Assembly: GCA_964400015.1 (NCBI GenBank)
Contig: CAYNRR010000003.1
Coordinates: 1 to 64,000, forward strand
From: UBA1234 sp964400015
GTDB taxonomy: Bacteria > Bacillota > Clostridia > TANB77 > UBA1234
DNA: 64,000 bases
Direction of reading: 5' to 3'
Shown: positions 17,537 through 25,920 of the stretch, in pieces
Layout of the letters: the number at the start of each line of letters is the position of its first letter
Position numbering within the stretch: position 1 is the stretch's first letter
The notes under the pieces: generated by a model
Told to the model about the DNA's origin: nothing
The model's input: the letters and a program-made list of their open reading frames with translations, nothing else
Database searches by the model: none
Translations under genes and position numbers: made by a program

Positions 17537-18083
17537 TGGAGTTGTGGAGACCCAACTCTGCATAATGAATCAAATTTTGAAATAAAAATTTGAGAACTTG
17601 AAAGATGAATAATTATCTTTCGAGATAAAGGATATAGTGTTATTTTCTTTGCTTTCTATACATCATAATTTGAGGTAGAAGGAGTATAGATTAAATTTTA
17701 CTTTTGGTAGGTTAAGTGTGATAGGTTTTTTCGTTGATTACTATGAGCGTTTAAATAATAAAAGGTAAAACGAAAAAATTTATGCGACTGGATAGTAACA
17801 CACGGCATAATTAAAAAAGCTAGAAAAGATTTTATCGTTAAACAGTTGACAAACCAAAAATGACAAAAAATCTTCTTAAAAGAGATGATAAAGTGTTAGT
17901 AAAATTTAAAAAACATATATATCGCGATGAAACTCAGGAATAGGAGATTTCATTGAAGAAATCTTGTAATATTATAAATATTACAAAAGATAAAAGAATA
18001 ATGCAGAGATGCGTGGTTCTTAAGTTGCTTAATTCACAAAAGATAGCCTGAAAAGACTATATTTTGTGGATTAAGCTTTTTTT
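17537..18083 (+). ncRNA. Candidate long structured RNA (about 545 nt)
   Basis: No ORF above 60 codons on this strand, yet many helices: GAGTTG/CAACTC (17539-17557), CAAATTTT/AAAATTTG (17571-17592), GAAAGAT/ATCTTTC (17600-17621), TATGC/GCATA (17782-17808), AAGATTTT/AAAATCTT (17826-17873), ATGAAACTC/GAGATTTCAT (17928-17952), TTGTAATAT/ATATTACAA (17964-17986), and a 20-bp terminator stem. Placed alone between a converging gene and sigH. Comparison with Rfam large-RNA families (OLE, ROOL, GOLLD, HEARO, raiA) would decide whether it is known. Confidence 0.65.
18027..18083 (+). terminator. Long-stem terminator of the 17.5-kb RNA
   Basis: GCTTAATTCACAAAAGATAG pairs with CTATATTTTGTGGATTAAGC across a 9-nt loop, then seven T. 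Two mismatches in 20. Confidence 0.9.
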
Positions 18084-18119
18084 AGATAGCAATTGTAGAA
18101 ACTTTATAAGAAAGGTATG

Positions 18120-18158
18120 TTTAGGTTATTGACTTTGAAACCTAAATCCTTGTATAAT
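18120..18158 (+). promoter_or_regulatory. sigH promoter with palindromic operator-like site
   Basis: TTGACT (18129-18134), 18-bp spacer, TATAAT (18153-18158). The -35 lies in the loop of a perfect inverted repeat, TTTAGGTT (18120-18127) and AACCTAAA (18139-18146), a good repressor-site geometry. Confidence 0.7.
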
Positions 18159-18191
18159 ACAACAAGTAAGAGCTTATAGGAGGTTTAAGAC

Positions 18192-18842
18192 GTGAGCAAA
18201 AAAATATTAGGCAGTGTAAACTCTGAGCAAAATGAACAAGATAAAATAGATAAAGAATACATAAAAAGAATAAAATCTGGCGATAAAATGGCTTTAAACC
18301 ATATTATGGATAAATACAAAAACTTTGTTTTTTCAAAAGCCAAACCATTCTTCATAGTTGGTGCAGAAAAGGAAGACATAATTCAAGAAGGAATGATAGG
18401 CTTATATAAAGCAATCAAAGGCTATGATGAAACTAAAGAAGTTACGTTTAAAGTATTTGCAGATCTTTGCATAAGAAGACAAATAATGACAGCAATAAAG
18501 ACTGCAACACGTCAAAAGCATATACCTTTAAATTCTTATTTATCTTTAAATAAAGCAGCATTTGATGAAGATGGCGATAGAACGGTTATGGATATGTTAG
18601 ACATGGAAACTGTTCCAGATCCATTAGATACAATAACATCTCAGGAAACATACAGAAAGTTAGAAATGAAAATGAACGAACTTTTAAGTGATTTTGAGCA
18701 AAAAGTATTGGCTGAATACTTAAATGGTTGTTCGTACTCCGAAATTGCAACTAGACTTGATTCACATGTTAAAGCAGTAGACAATGCTGTACAAAGAATA
18801 AAGAAAAAAGTAGATAAACATATAGAAATTGATGAAATATAA
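18192..18842 (+). CDS. sigH: RNA polymerase sigma-H factor
   Basis: 216 residues, GTG start with AGGAGG 8 nt upstream. Directs RNA polymerase to early-sporulation and stationary-phase promoters. Region 2: YKNFVFSKAKPFFIVGAEKEDIIQEGMIGLYKAIKGYD, typical of Spo0H. Region 4 at the C-terminus: NGCSYSEIATRLDSHVKAVDNAVQRIKKKV helix-turn-helix. Length matches the family. Single gene with its own promoter and terminator. Supports a sporulating lifestyle, with spoIIQ-like and spoVAE genes elsewhere in the window. Confidence 0.92.
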   Translation: MSKKILGSVNSEQNEQDKIDKEYIKRIKSGDKMALNHIMDKYKNFVFSKAKPFFIVGAEKEDIIQEGMIGLYKAIKGYDETKEVTFKVFADLCIRRQIMTAIKTATRQKHIPLNSYLSLNKAAFDEDGDRTVMDMLDMETVPDPLDTITSQETYRKLEMKMNELLSDFEQKVLAEYLNGCSYSEIATRLDSHVKAVDNAVQRIKKKVDKHIEIDEI

Positions 18843-18846
18843 AATA

Positions 18847-18872
18847 AAAAGGATATTAAAAAATATCCTTTT
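18847..18872 (+). terminator. sigH terminator
   Basis: AAAAGGATATT pairs perfectly with AATATCCTTTT around a 4-nt loop. Confidence 0.8.
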
Positions 18873-18879
18873 AAATATT

Positions 18880-18955
18880 GCTTCCATAGCTCAGTTGGCA
18901 GAGTGCGTCCTTGGTAAGGACGAGGTCACGGGTTCGATTCCCGTTGGAAGCTCCA
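18880..18955 (+). tRNA. tRNA-Thr(GGT)
   Basis: Complete 76-nt cloverleaf with CCA encoded: acceptor GCTTCCA/TGGAAGC, anticodon stem CGTCC/GGACG, loop TTGGTAA giving anticodon GGT, T-loop GGTTCGATTCC. Confidence 0.95.
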
Positions 18956-18959
18956 TTTG

Positions 18960-19000
18960 AAAACAACTCATGAACTAATTAAAGTTCGTGAGTTGTTTTA
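18960..19000. terminator. Terminator after tRNA-Thr
   Basis: AAAACAACTCATGAAC pairs with GTTCGTGAGTTGTTTT. The 3' end of the converging DUF1016 remnant runs into this hairpin. Confidence 0.85.
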
Positions 19001-19508
19001 TTATCTCTAATACAAAAGGATCTTTTATTAAATCTTTACTAGTTTTTAAGATTTGCCCTTTTTCAGATAGTTCTAGTATCTTTTCTTTATCTGCAGATAA
19101 AGTTAATCTTTCATATAGCAACGAATCTCTTTGCCTTTGAAGTTCTCTAACACTCCATTTAGAATTGATAGTCTCTTTTATATAGAAATTTCTTTTTGGT
19201 TCTTCTTCAATTTTGATAATTTCCAAGTAATGAGACCAACTTAATTGCGACGACACTGTTGTCGCAATTGGAAAACATATATAAAATCTTCTCATTCTTT
19301 CTAAATTTCTCTTAGAAAAACCTTTTCCAAATTCATTAGTTAATTTTTCTGATAACTTTTCTAAAACAGCATCACCATAAGTAGCTCTTTCGTCACCTTG
19401 CTGTATTTCCATAATAGTTTTTCCTATATTCCAGTATAAATTAAGCATTTCAGTGTTAACAGTGGTATATACTTTATTTCTGCTATTGAAATTTATATAT
19501 AATACTTT
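18975..19508 (-). pseudogene. Remnant of a DUF1016 (YhcG-type) nuclease
   Basis: Only the DUF1016 N-terminal domain is left. From the first Met the product is 157 residues (LNLYWNIGKTI, FGKGFSKRNLERMRRFY, LSWSHYLEIIKIEE, then DPFVLEI), and it stops where the PD-(D/E)XK domain should start. The reading frame continues upstream of that Met with homologous residues (NSRNKVYTTVNTEM) for 20 codons to an in-frame TGA at 19509, without start codon or ribosome site. It is therefore truncated at both ends. The 3' break lies inside the tRNA-Thr terminator, as expected of an insertion or deletion event beside a tRNA. Confidence 0.75.
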
Positions 19509-19529
19509 TCAATTAAAAACGGAAAAACA

Positions 19530-19559
19530 TTGCAATATCAATAAATTTTGTTGTATAAT
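19530..19559 (+). promoter_or_regulatory. Promoter for the 61-residue gene
   Basis: TTGCAA (19530-19535), 18-bp spacer, TATAAT (19554-19559). The leader can form ATTCAGAGG with CCTTCGAAT just before the ribosome site. Confidence 0.65.
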
Positions 19560-19654
19560 GCTAAAAGCAAAACTTTTTGAAAAGCCAAAGAACGGTAAAT
19601 AAAAAACTATTCAGAGGCTTAAACCTTCGAATAATTACGAGGAGGGAAAAAATA

Positions 19655-19840
19655 ATGGCAGAAGAAAAACATATGAAGATGACTTCCGAAGAAAAGAGAA
19701 AATATAGAGAAATCTTTAAGCGTAATGTTACTCCTCGTACAGGAGGTTTTTATCCTAAACCTGGACAAGGTCGTTCAAATGAGAGATATGAAAAGGCAGC
19801 CAATAGACGTGCTGCAGATATTTATGTTCAAAATTTTTAA
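19655..19840 (+). CDS. Small basic hypothetical protein, 61 residues
   Basis: ATG 19655 follows GAGGAGGG. Upstream in-frame codons lack a ribosome site. The product is charged and soluble: a helical half rich in Lys/Glu (MTSEEKRKYREIFKRN), then a Gly/Pro/Arg stretch (PRTGGFYPKPGQGRS) and a second short helix. I recognise no family. Own promoter and a perfect-stem terminator make it an independent unit. An RNA-binding or ribosome-associated role is possible but unproven. Confidence 0.6.
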   Translation: MAEEKHMKMTSEEKRKYREIFKRNVTPRTGGFYPKPGQGRSNERYEKAANRRAADIYVQNF

Positions 19841-19848
19841 GACTTTTC

Positions 19849-19877
19849 AAAAGACGTGGAATTTTTCCACGTCTTTT
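19849..19877 (+). terminator. Terminator of the 61-residue gene
   Basis: AAAAGACGTGGA pairs with TCCACGTCTTTT around ATTTT. Confidence 0.9.
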
Positions 19878-19917
19878 TGTTTGAGTTAATTAGAATTCGT
19901 TGGGTGATTGTAGTATC

Positions 19918-19947
19918 TTGACACTTATTATGTAACCATGATATAAT
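19918..19947 (+). promoter_or_regulatory. Promoter of the 20.0-21.4 kb pair
   Basis: TTGACA (19918-19923), 18-bp spacer, TATAAT (19942-19947). Confidence 0.8.
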
Positions 19948-20004
19948 TTCACCGAAAGCACAAAAATACATAATCACTAACAAATAATTTTGGAGGTATA
20001 TATA

Positions 20005-20412
20005 ATGAGACATCGGAAATATCAAGAGCTTAATATCGCAACTGGTTATATTAGAGGTGTAAATGTTCATCCTAAAATAGACCCTGCATATTTTGATTAT
20101 GAACAAGTAGTTTATGTTTGGTTCCTTTATTTTGAAAAAACATCGGCCAAGGTAAATAATATTCGCGTTGTTTTGGATACTCATTTTAGGGAAGGTGCAG
20201 AACGTTTTTATCAAAAGGTGAAAGAAAATTTTGAAAAAGCCAATGTACGCGAAAATGATAGAGTTACTATTATTTTCACGAATGATGGTTCAATTGTGGC
20301 TATTGGTAATAGAATACAAGATAAATGGATTGATGTAAATGATAGTCAATTCGCCGTGAAGTCTTTCAATGACTTTGAAATTGTTGTAACGGGCCTAAAG
20401 TCATACATTTAA
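20005..20412 (+). CDS. Hypothetical protein, 135 residues
   Basis: ATG 20005 with TTTGGAGGT upstream, preferred to a TTG at 19990. Predicted alpha/beta and soluble, with strands around VYVWFLYFE, IRVVLDTHF and RVTIIFTNDGSIVAIG. No family recognised. Codon use is GC-richer than in neighbouring housekeeping genes and includes a CGG as codon 4. Its 3' end is 29 nt from an ankyrin-repeat gene, with which it shares a promoter, suggesting a joint accessory function. Confidence 0.65.
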   Translation: MRHRKYQELNIATGYIRGVNVHPKIDPAYFDYEQVVYVWFLYFEKTSAKVNNIRVVLDTHFREGAERFYQKVKENFEKANVRENDRVTIIFTNDGSIVAIGNRIQDKWIDVNDSQFAVKSFNDFEIVVTGLKSYI

Positions 20413-20441
20413 CTACTTTTCTTACAAAGGAGCGTGTCATC

Positions 20442-21362
20442 ATGGAAGATAATATCTATGTAAGTATGACTAGAGATAGCATGAAAGATATGGAGCAAGA
20501 AGTAGCCCAGCGATTTTTTTACAAAATCACACAAATGTATTATCCACCTTTGTGGGATGCCTGCTTAGAAGTCAGCAAAGAAAAAGGATTCGTTGATGAT
20601 TCTTATCTGGGTGGAATCTTTATTAAATTAGCATATCGAAACGAACTTTCTCCAGAAAGTGCAGAGTGGTTTATTGAAAATGGGGTAGATATAAATTATG
20701 AAGCAAAAGCTAAAAAGAATAAAGAATATGCAGTTCTTTCAGCTTTGTCATATGCATGCCGTTGTCAAAACGTGAGAATGGTTGAATATCTTTTGAATAA
20801 AGGTGCAACTATTCATTATTATGAGCCAGCTCGCAGGCACAGTGACTTTTTTTATGCAATGGTTTATTCGCAAGAGGAAGAAAAACCTCTCAAGATTTTA
20901 AAACTATTGCTAGAACATGGTTTTGAAGTTAAAAAGGAAGAAGAGTGGTACACCAATGGGTTTGTTGCAGCTCTCTATCGCGACAGATATGAAATAGTCA
21001 AAACTTTTTTGGATGCAGGAGGGAATCCCGATTTTAATTATCGTGGAATTGCGCCGATACATATTTCTATTCTTAATAAAAATACTCAAATGGCACAACT
21101 GCTTCTGGAACGTGGAGCAAATCCTAACATCAAACCTAAGGCTAAATATCGGCCTTTATTACTATTAGAAAATTATCTTGCAATAACCCCTATGGATCTT
21201 GCCAAAAACACAGAAAACTTTGAAATAGTGGAGTTACTCGCAAAGTATGGTGCAAAAGAGTCTACTAGAGGGCAAAAAATCGCGGCAGTAGATAAGTTGG
21301 ATTGTGACGGTTCTAAAAAGCTTGAGTTGAAGAAAAAGATAAACGAGTTAGCCAAAAAATAA
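20442..21362 (+). CDS. Ankyrin-repeat protein
   Basis: 306 residues with AAAGGAGC before ATG. Residues 1-60 are a helical head of unknown type. From about residue 65 there are six or so ankyrin-like units, clearest at ALSYACRCQNVRMVEYLLNKGA, LKILKLLLEHGFEV, ALYRDRYEIVKTFLDAGGNPDF and PIHISILNKNTQMAQLLLERGANPN. No signal peptide, so cytoplasmic. Ankyrin stacks bind proteins. The partner may be the co-transcribed 135-residue protein. Function unknown. Confidence 0.8.
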   Translation: MEDNIYVSMTRDSMKDMEQEVAQRFFYKITQMYYPPLWDACLEVSKEKGFVDDSYLGGIFIKLAYRNELSPESAEWFIENGVDINYEAKAKKNKEYAVLSALSYACRCQNVRMVEYLLNKGATIHYYEPARRHSDFFYAMVYSQEEEKPLKILKLLLEHGFEVKKEEEWYTNGFVAALYRDRYEIVKTFLDAGGNPDFNYRGIAPIHISILNKNTQMAQLLLERGANPNIKPKAKYRPLLLLENYLAITPMDLAKNTENFEIVELLAKYGAKESTRGQKIAAVDKLDCDGSKKLELKKKINELAKK

Positions 21363-21368
21363 GCATAT

Positions 21369-21396
21369 AAGAGGTCAGTTTTTACTGGCCTCTTTT
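21369..21396 (+). terminator. Terminator after the ankyrin gene
   Basis: AAGAGGTCAG pairs with CTGGCCTCTT, then TTTT. Confidence 0.85.
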
Positions 21397-21427
21397 GATA
21401 TTTTAAAGCTTCATAAATTGTAGCAAC

Positions 21428-21455
21428 TTGCATATATTTTCAAATAAGATATAAT
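21428..21455 (+). promoter_or_regulatory. glm operon promoter
   Basis: TTGCAT (21428-21433), 16-bp spacer, TATAAT (21450-21455). The 65-nt leader is too short for a glmS ribozyme. Confidence 0.65.
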
Positions 21456-21526
21456 TAAATTGCTAGTGAATTTTGATAAAAATAATTCCTAGTTTACCTT
21501 AAGATAAAGAAAGGAGAACACTTTTA

Positions 21527-23341
21527 ATGTGTGGAATTGTAGGGTACGTAGGAGAACAAAATGCTAACGACGTTGTAATTGAAGGCTTAAAAAAGCTAGA
21601 ATATAGAGGATATGATTCTTGTGGAATTGTTACAATTATAGATAATAAATTTAATGTGATTAAATCTACGAATAGAATTGAAAGCTTGGAAAAGCAAATT
21701 GATAATAAAATAAAAAGTAAAATTGGTTTGGGACATACAAGGTGGGCAACTCATGGAGGAGTAAATCTTGAAAATGCACATCCTCATACCAGTTCAAATA
21801 ATAAATTTGTTGTAGTGCATAATGGTATTATAGAAAATTATTCTAAACTTAAAGATATGTTGAAACATAAAGGTTACAAATTTTCTTCTGATACAGATAC
21901 AGAGGTTATCCCAAATTTAATTGATTTATATTATAGTGGTGACTTTCTTAAAGCTGTAAAAAAGGCTACAGATATGCTAGAGGGAAGTTTTGCTTTAGGA
22001 ATAATGTGTATTAACGAACCTAATACGGTGATAGCAACCAAACGAAATAGCCCACTTGTTATAGGAGTAGGAGATAAAGAATGTTTTATGGCTTCTGATT
22101 TTTCTGCGATTTTAAAATATACTGATAAAATTTGTGTTATGGAAAATGATGAATTTACGATTTTAAAAGATGGTGGAGTTTCATTTTTTAACAATAATCT
22201 AAAGCCATGTGGTAAAGACTTTAAGTTCATAGACATAAAAAATGAAGATACTGAAAAAAATGGATATGAGCATTATATGTTAAAAGAGATAAATGAGAAT
22301 ACTTTAACGGTGAAAAATACTGTTGAAGAATATTTGAAAAATGACGAGATTACATTTAATTTTAATTTAACAAAAGAAGATTTTGAAAAAATAAATCAGA
22401 TACATATTGTTGCGTGTGGAACAGCAATGCACGCTGGACTAAACGGGAAAAATATAATTGAAAAATTAACGCGAATTCCTGTAAATGTTGACGTTGCATC
22501 TGAATTTAGATATAGAGATCCAATATTAAATGAAAATGATTTAGTGATATTTATAAGCCAATCAGGTGAAACTGCTGATACGGTAGCTTGCATAGAACTT
22601 ATTAAAGAAAAAAATATTAAGTTTATATCTATTGTTAATGTAAAAGAAAGTACAATCGATAGAATGAGCGAAAATGTTATATATACAAAAGCAGGACCAG
22701 AAATTGCAGTTGCTTCAACAAAAGCATATATTGCACAGGTTTGTGTAATTGATTTGTTTGCTATTTATTTAGCTAAACTTTTGAAAAAATGTGATAAAAA
22801 GTTAATTAAAGATTTAATAAATGAAATGAAAAAAATGCACATTAAAGTGCAAGAAGTATTAGACAATAACGAAAAGTATGAAATGTATGCAAGAGAAATC
22901 GTAGAAAGTAAGGATGTTTTTTATTTAGGTAGAGGACTTGATTATTATACAGCGTTAGAGGGGTCTTTGAAACTAAAAGAAATATCGTATATTCATTCAG
23001 AAGCTACGCAGTTTGGAGAATTAAAGCATGGCCCTATTGCACTTATTGAAAATAATACACCAGCAATCGTATTATGTACTTCAAAGAAATTATTTAGTAA
23101 AGTTACAAGTAATGTAAAAGAAATAAAGGCAAGAGGTGCAAAAGTATTATTTATAACTAATCAAAAAGTTTCGTATGATGAGATTTATGATGACATTATA
23201 GAGATTCCACATACTAATGAATTATTATCAGCCATTGTAAGTGTAATACCACTTCAGCTTATTGCTTATTATACAACTGTATTAAAAGGATTAGATGTAG
23301 ATAAACCTAGAAACTTAGCTAAATCTGTTACTGTAGAATAA
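21527..23341 (+). CDS. glmS: Glucosamine-6-phosphate synthase (glutamine-hydrolysing)
   Basis: 604 residues, AAAGGAGAA site. Makes glucosamine-6-phosphate from fructose-6-phosphate and glutamine, the entry to UDP-GlcNAc. The Ntn glutaminase domain begins with catalytic Cys2 (MCGIVGYVG), followed by KKLEYRGYDSCGI and HTRWATHG. Two SIS domains follow, with SQSGETADT, PEIAVASTKAY and the C-terminal LAKSVTVE. No glmS riboswitch is present upstream, unlike many Firmicutes. First gene of glmS / hexapeptide / glmM. Confidence 0.95.
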   Translation: MCGIVGYVGEQNANDVVIEGLKKLEYRGYDSCGIVTIIDNKFNVIKSTNRIESLEKQIDNKIKSKIGLGHTRWATHGGVNLENAHPHTSSNNKFVVVHNGIIENYSKLKDMLKHKGYKFSSDTDTEVIPNLIDLYYSGDFLKAVKKATDMLEGSFALGIMCINEPNTVIATKRNSPLVIGVGDKECFMASDFSAILKYTDKICVMENDEFTILKDGGVSFFNNNLKPCGKDFKFIDIKNEDTEKNGYEHYMLKEINENTLTVKNTVEEYLKNDEITFNFNLTKEDFEKINQIHIVACGTAMHAGLNGKNIIEKLTRIPVNVDVASEFRYRDPILNENDLVIFISQSGETADTVACIELIKEKNIKFISIVNVKESTIDRMSENVIYTKAGPEIAVASTKAYIAQVCVIDLFAIYLAKLLKKCDKKLIKDLINEMKKMHIKVQEVLDNNEKYEMYAREIVESKDVFYLGRGLDYYTALEGSLKLKEISYIHSEATQFGELKHGPIALIENNTPAIVLCTSKKLFSKVTSNVKEIKARGAKVLFITNQKVSYDEIYDDIIEIPHTNELLSAIVSVIPLQLIAYYTTVLKGLDVDKPRNLAKSVTVE

Positions 23342-23362
23342 TAAAAAAGAAAGGATGTTTAT

Positions 23363-24028
23363 ATGAATAATGCAAAGATTGTAAATTTATATGATTTAAG
23401 CAAAACAATTGCTAAAGAAATTTTTTCTGACAAATTGTATCCTTGGGAAGTACTTGGTCAAATTAAAGATTTCATAATTGAACTTGGAAATACACTTCCT
23501 CAGGAAAAGTTTGAAAAACATGGAAACGACATTTGGATTGCAAAAAATGCGAATGTATATCCAACAGCATATATTAAAGGACCATGTATAATAGATGAAA
23601 ATGCTGAAATAAGACATTGTGCATTTATAAGAGGCGGCGTAATAGTTGGTAAAAACGCTGTTGTCGGCAATTCAACAGAATTAAAAAATAGTATACTTTT
23701 TGATAATGTTCAAGTTCCACATTATAATTATGTTGGCGATTCTATATTAGGGTATAAAGCACACATGGGTGCTGGTTCACTAACAAGTAATGTAAAAAGT
23801 GATAAATCATTAGTAAAAATTAAGTCAAACAATGAAGTAATTGAAACCAACATAAAAAAAGTTGGTGCGATGCTTGGAGATAATGTTGAAATAGGCTGTA
23901 ATACAGTACTTTGCCCTGGAGTAGTTGTAGGAAGAAATTCAATTGTATATCCTAGTAATATGGTTAGAGGTGTCATAGAAGAAAATTCAATTTACAAATT
24001 TAAAAATAATGTAGTAGAGCGTAAATAA
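23363..24028 (+). CDS. Left-handed beta-helix (hexapeptide) transferase, GlmU C-terminus-like
   Basis: 221 residues. A short N-terminal helical part (to about residue 50) leads to hexapeptide repeats, for example IWIAKNANVYPTAYIKGPCIIDENAEIRHCAFIRGGVIVGKNAVVGN, with GDSILGYKAHMGAGS and a later IGCNTVLCPGVVVGRNSIVYPS. It resembles the acetyltransferase half of GlmU without the uridylyltransferase half. Its location between glmS and glmM, 21 and 25 nt away, fits glucosamine-1-phosphate acetylation or another sugar-nucleotide step. Specificity is inferred from context only. Confidence 0.75.
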   Translation: MNNAKIVNLYDLSKTIAKEIFSDKLYPWEVLGQIKDFIIELGNTLPQEKFEKHGNDIWIAKNANVYPTAYIKGPCIIDENAEIRHCAFIRGGVIVGKNAVVGNSTELKNSILFDNVQVPHYNYVGDSILGYKAHMGAGSLTSNVKSDKSLVKIKSNNEVIETNIKKVGAMLGDNVEIGCNTVLCPGVVVGRNSIVYPSNMVRGVIEENSIYKFKNNVVERK

Positions 24029-24053
24029 TTTTTAAAATTGAAAGGAGTTACGA

Positions 24054-25403
24054 ATGGGAAGATTATTTGGAACAGATGGAGTTAGAGGAATTGCAAACAA
24101 AGATTTAACTTGTGAACTTGCAATGAATTTAGGTAGAGCAGCAGCAACTGTGTTATCAACTAATGCTAGACGTAGACCTATATTTGTTGTAGGAATGGAC
24201 ACAAGAATATCTTCAGAAATGCTTTCTTCTTCATTAACTGCAGGCTTATGCAGTGTAGGAGCAGATGTATATGTGCTAGGAACCGTCCCAACACCAGCAG
24301 TTGCATATTTAATTAGTAAATATAAAGCTGATGCCGGAATAATGATTTCAGCATCACATAATTCAGCTGAATATAATGGTATAAAAATGTTTAGTGGTGA
24401 CGGATATAAATTACCAGATGCACTAGAAGAACAAATTGAAAAGTTAGTTCTAGATGATAAAGAGTTTGGCGAATATAAGATTGGAGAAAATGTAGGAAAA
24501 GTTACGTACATGACAAATGCTACAAAAGACTACATAGATCATTTGAAAAGTACTGTGCCAAATTCATTAGATGGATTAAAAATTGCAGTTGACTGTGCAA
24601 ATGGTAGTGCAAGTACAACAGCTAAGAATTTGATGGAACAATTAGGTGCCGAAGCAACAATATTGTTTGCAGAACCTGATGGTATAAATATAAACGAAAA
24701 TTGTGGCTCGACACATATAGAAGCGTTATCTAAATATGTTGTAGAAAATAAATTAGATATGGGAGTTGCTTTTGATGGTGATGCCGATAGATGTTTATGT
24801 GTGGACGAAAAAGGCAATCTAATAGACGGCGATCAAATTATGGCAATATGTTCACAAGATATGAAAGAAAGAGGTCGTTTATCTAAAAATACAGTTATAG
24901 GTACAATATTAACCAACCTAGGTTTTATAAAATATTGTGAAGCAAACGATATAAACTTTATAGCAACAAAAGTTGGCGATAAATTTGTATTAGAAGAAAT
25001 GTTACTTGAAGAATACAATTTTGGTGGAGAGCAATCAGGACACTTAATATTCAGAGATTTTGCAACTACTGGAGATGGTCAACTAACAGCAATTCAATTG
25101 TTAAGTTTATTAAAACGTTCAAACAAAAAAATGTCAGAACTTGCAGCTATAATGAAAAAATATCCACAAGTTTCAATTAACGTAATGGTAAATGCTGAAT
25201 CAAAAGTTAAATTTTATACTAATACAACCGTGAAGAAAGCTATTGACGATGCCAAAAACAAATTAGAAGACAAAGGTAGAATTGTTGTAAGACCTTCAGG
25301 AACAGAACCTAAGATAAGAGTAATGGTTGAATGTAACGATAAAGATTTGATGAATGAAGTTGCTAAAGAAGTTGCAGATGTAATAGAAAAAGAATTAGAA
25401 TAA
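24054..25403 (+). CDS. glmM: Phosphoglucosamine mutase
   Basis: 449 residues, GAAAGGAGT site. Interconverts glucosamine-6-phosphate and glucosamine-1-phosphate. Start motif GRLFGTDGVRGIAN, active-site phosphoserine loop ISASHNSAEYNGIK (about residues 98-111), metal loop DGDADR (about 243-248), sugar loop GGEQSGH, and the C-terminal phosphate-binding RPSGTEPKIRVM. Full length. Third gene of the amino-sugar operon. In many Firmicutes glmM instead follows cdaA-cdaR, but here cdaA is 30 kb away. Confidence 0.96.
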   Translation: MGRLFGTDGVRGIANKDLTCELAMNLGRAAATVLSTNARRRPIFVVGMDTRISSEMLSSSLTAGLCSVGADVYVLGTVPTPAVAYLISKYKADAGIMISASHNSAEYNGIKMFSGDGYKLPDALEEQIEKLVLDDKEFGEYKIGENVGKVTYMTNATKDYIDHLKSTVPNSLDGLKIAVDCANGSASTTAKNLMEQLGAEATILFAEPDGININENCGSTHIEALSKYVVENKLDMGVAFDGDADRCLCVDEKGNLIDGDQIMAICSQDMKERGRLSKNTVIGTILTNLGFIKYCEANDINFIATKVGDKFVLEEMLLEEYNFGGEQSGHLIFRDFATTGDGQLTAIQLLSLLKRSNKKMSELAAIMKKYPQVSINVMVNAESKVKFYTNTTVKKAIDDAKNKLEDKGRIVVRPSGTEPKIRVMVECNDKDLMNEVAKEVADVIEKELE

Positions 25404-25432
25404 ACCAAAGATGTGTTTGAGGGGGGCTTTTT

Positions 25433-25903
25433 ATGTGTAATTGCCATGATGAAAGATTAGAAAAAATAAAAGAAGTCATTGTACATTGCAACAAAGATAA
25501 GAGTCAGTTAATACATGTATTAAACGAAGTTCAAGAATTGTATGGGTATATTCCTACTCACATTCAAAAAGTTATATCTGAAGAGATGGACATACCTATG
25601 GCTGAAATTTATGGAGTTATTACTTTTTACAGTAGATTCTCTTTAGAAGCTAAAGGTAAGTATAACATAAGTGTTTGTTTAGGTACTGCATGTTATGTAA
25701 AAGGTTCACAAGCTGTTTTAGACAAAGTTAAAGAATTGTTAGGAATAGATGTTGGAGGTGTTACTCCAGACGGAAAATTTTCTATTGAACAAACTAGGTG
25801 TGTAGGTGCGTGTGGACTTGCACCTGTTATGACAATAAATGACGATGTCTATGGAAATATGGATCCTAGTAAAGTTAAAGAAATATTAGCAAAATATGAG
25901 TAG
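25433..25903 (+). CDS. NuoE-like [2Fe-2S] subunit of a trimeric [FeFe]-hydrogenase
   Basis: 156 residues, GAGGGGGG-type site. A thioredoxin-like ferredoxin domain with four Cys in the NuoE pattern: CLGTACYVKG and TRCVGACGLAP. The N-terminal helical bundle has ELYGYIPTHIQKVISEEMDIPMAEIYGVITFYSRF, standard for NuoE/HndA/HydC. In the complex it relays electrons beside the NAD-binding subunit. Begins 29 nt after glmM without a visible terminator, so read-through from glm is possible. Confidence 0.92.
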   Translation: MCNCHDERLEKIKEVIVHCNKDKSQLIHVLNEVQELYGYIPTHIQKVISEEMDIPMAEIYGVITFYSRFSLEAKGKYNISVCLGTACYVKGSQAVLDKVKELLGIDVGGVTPDGKFSIEQTRCVGACGLAPVMTINDDVYGNMDPSKVKEILAKYE

Positions 25904-25920
25904 CTAGAAAGGAGGAAGAA

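Noticed and set aside
21400..21526. glmS ribozyme/riboswitch
   Set aside because: The leader after the promoter is about 65 nt and lacks the conserved ribozyme core.
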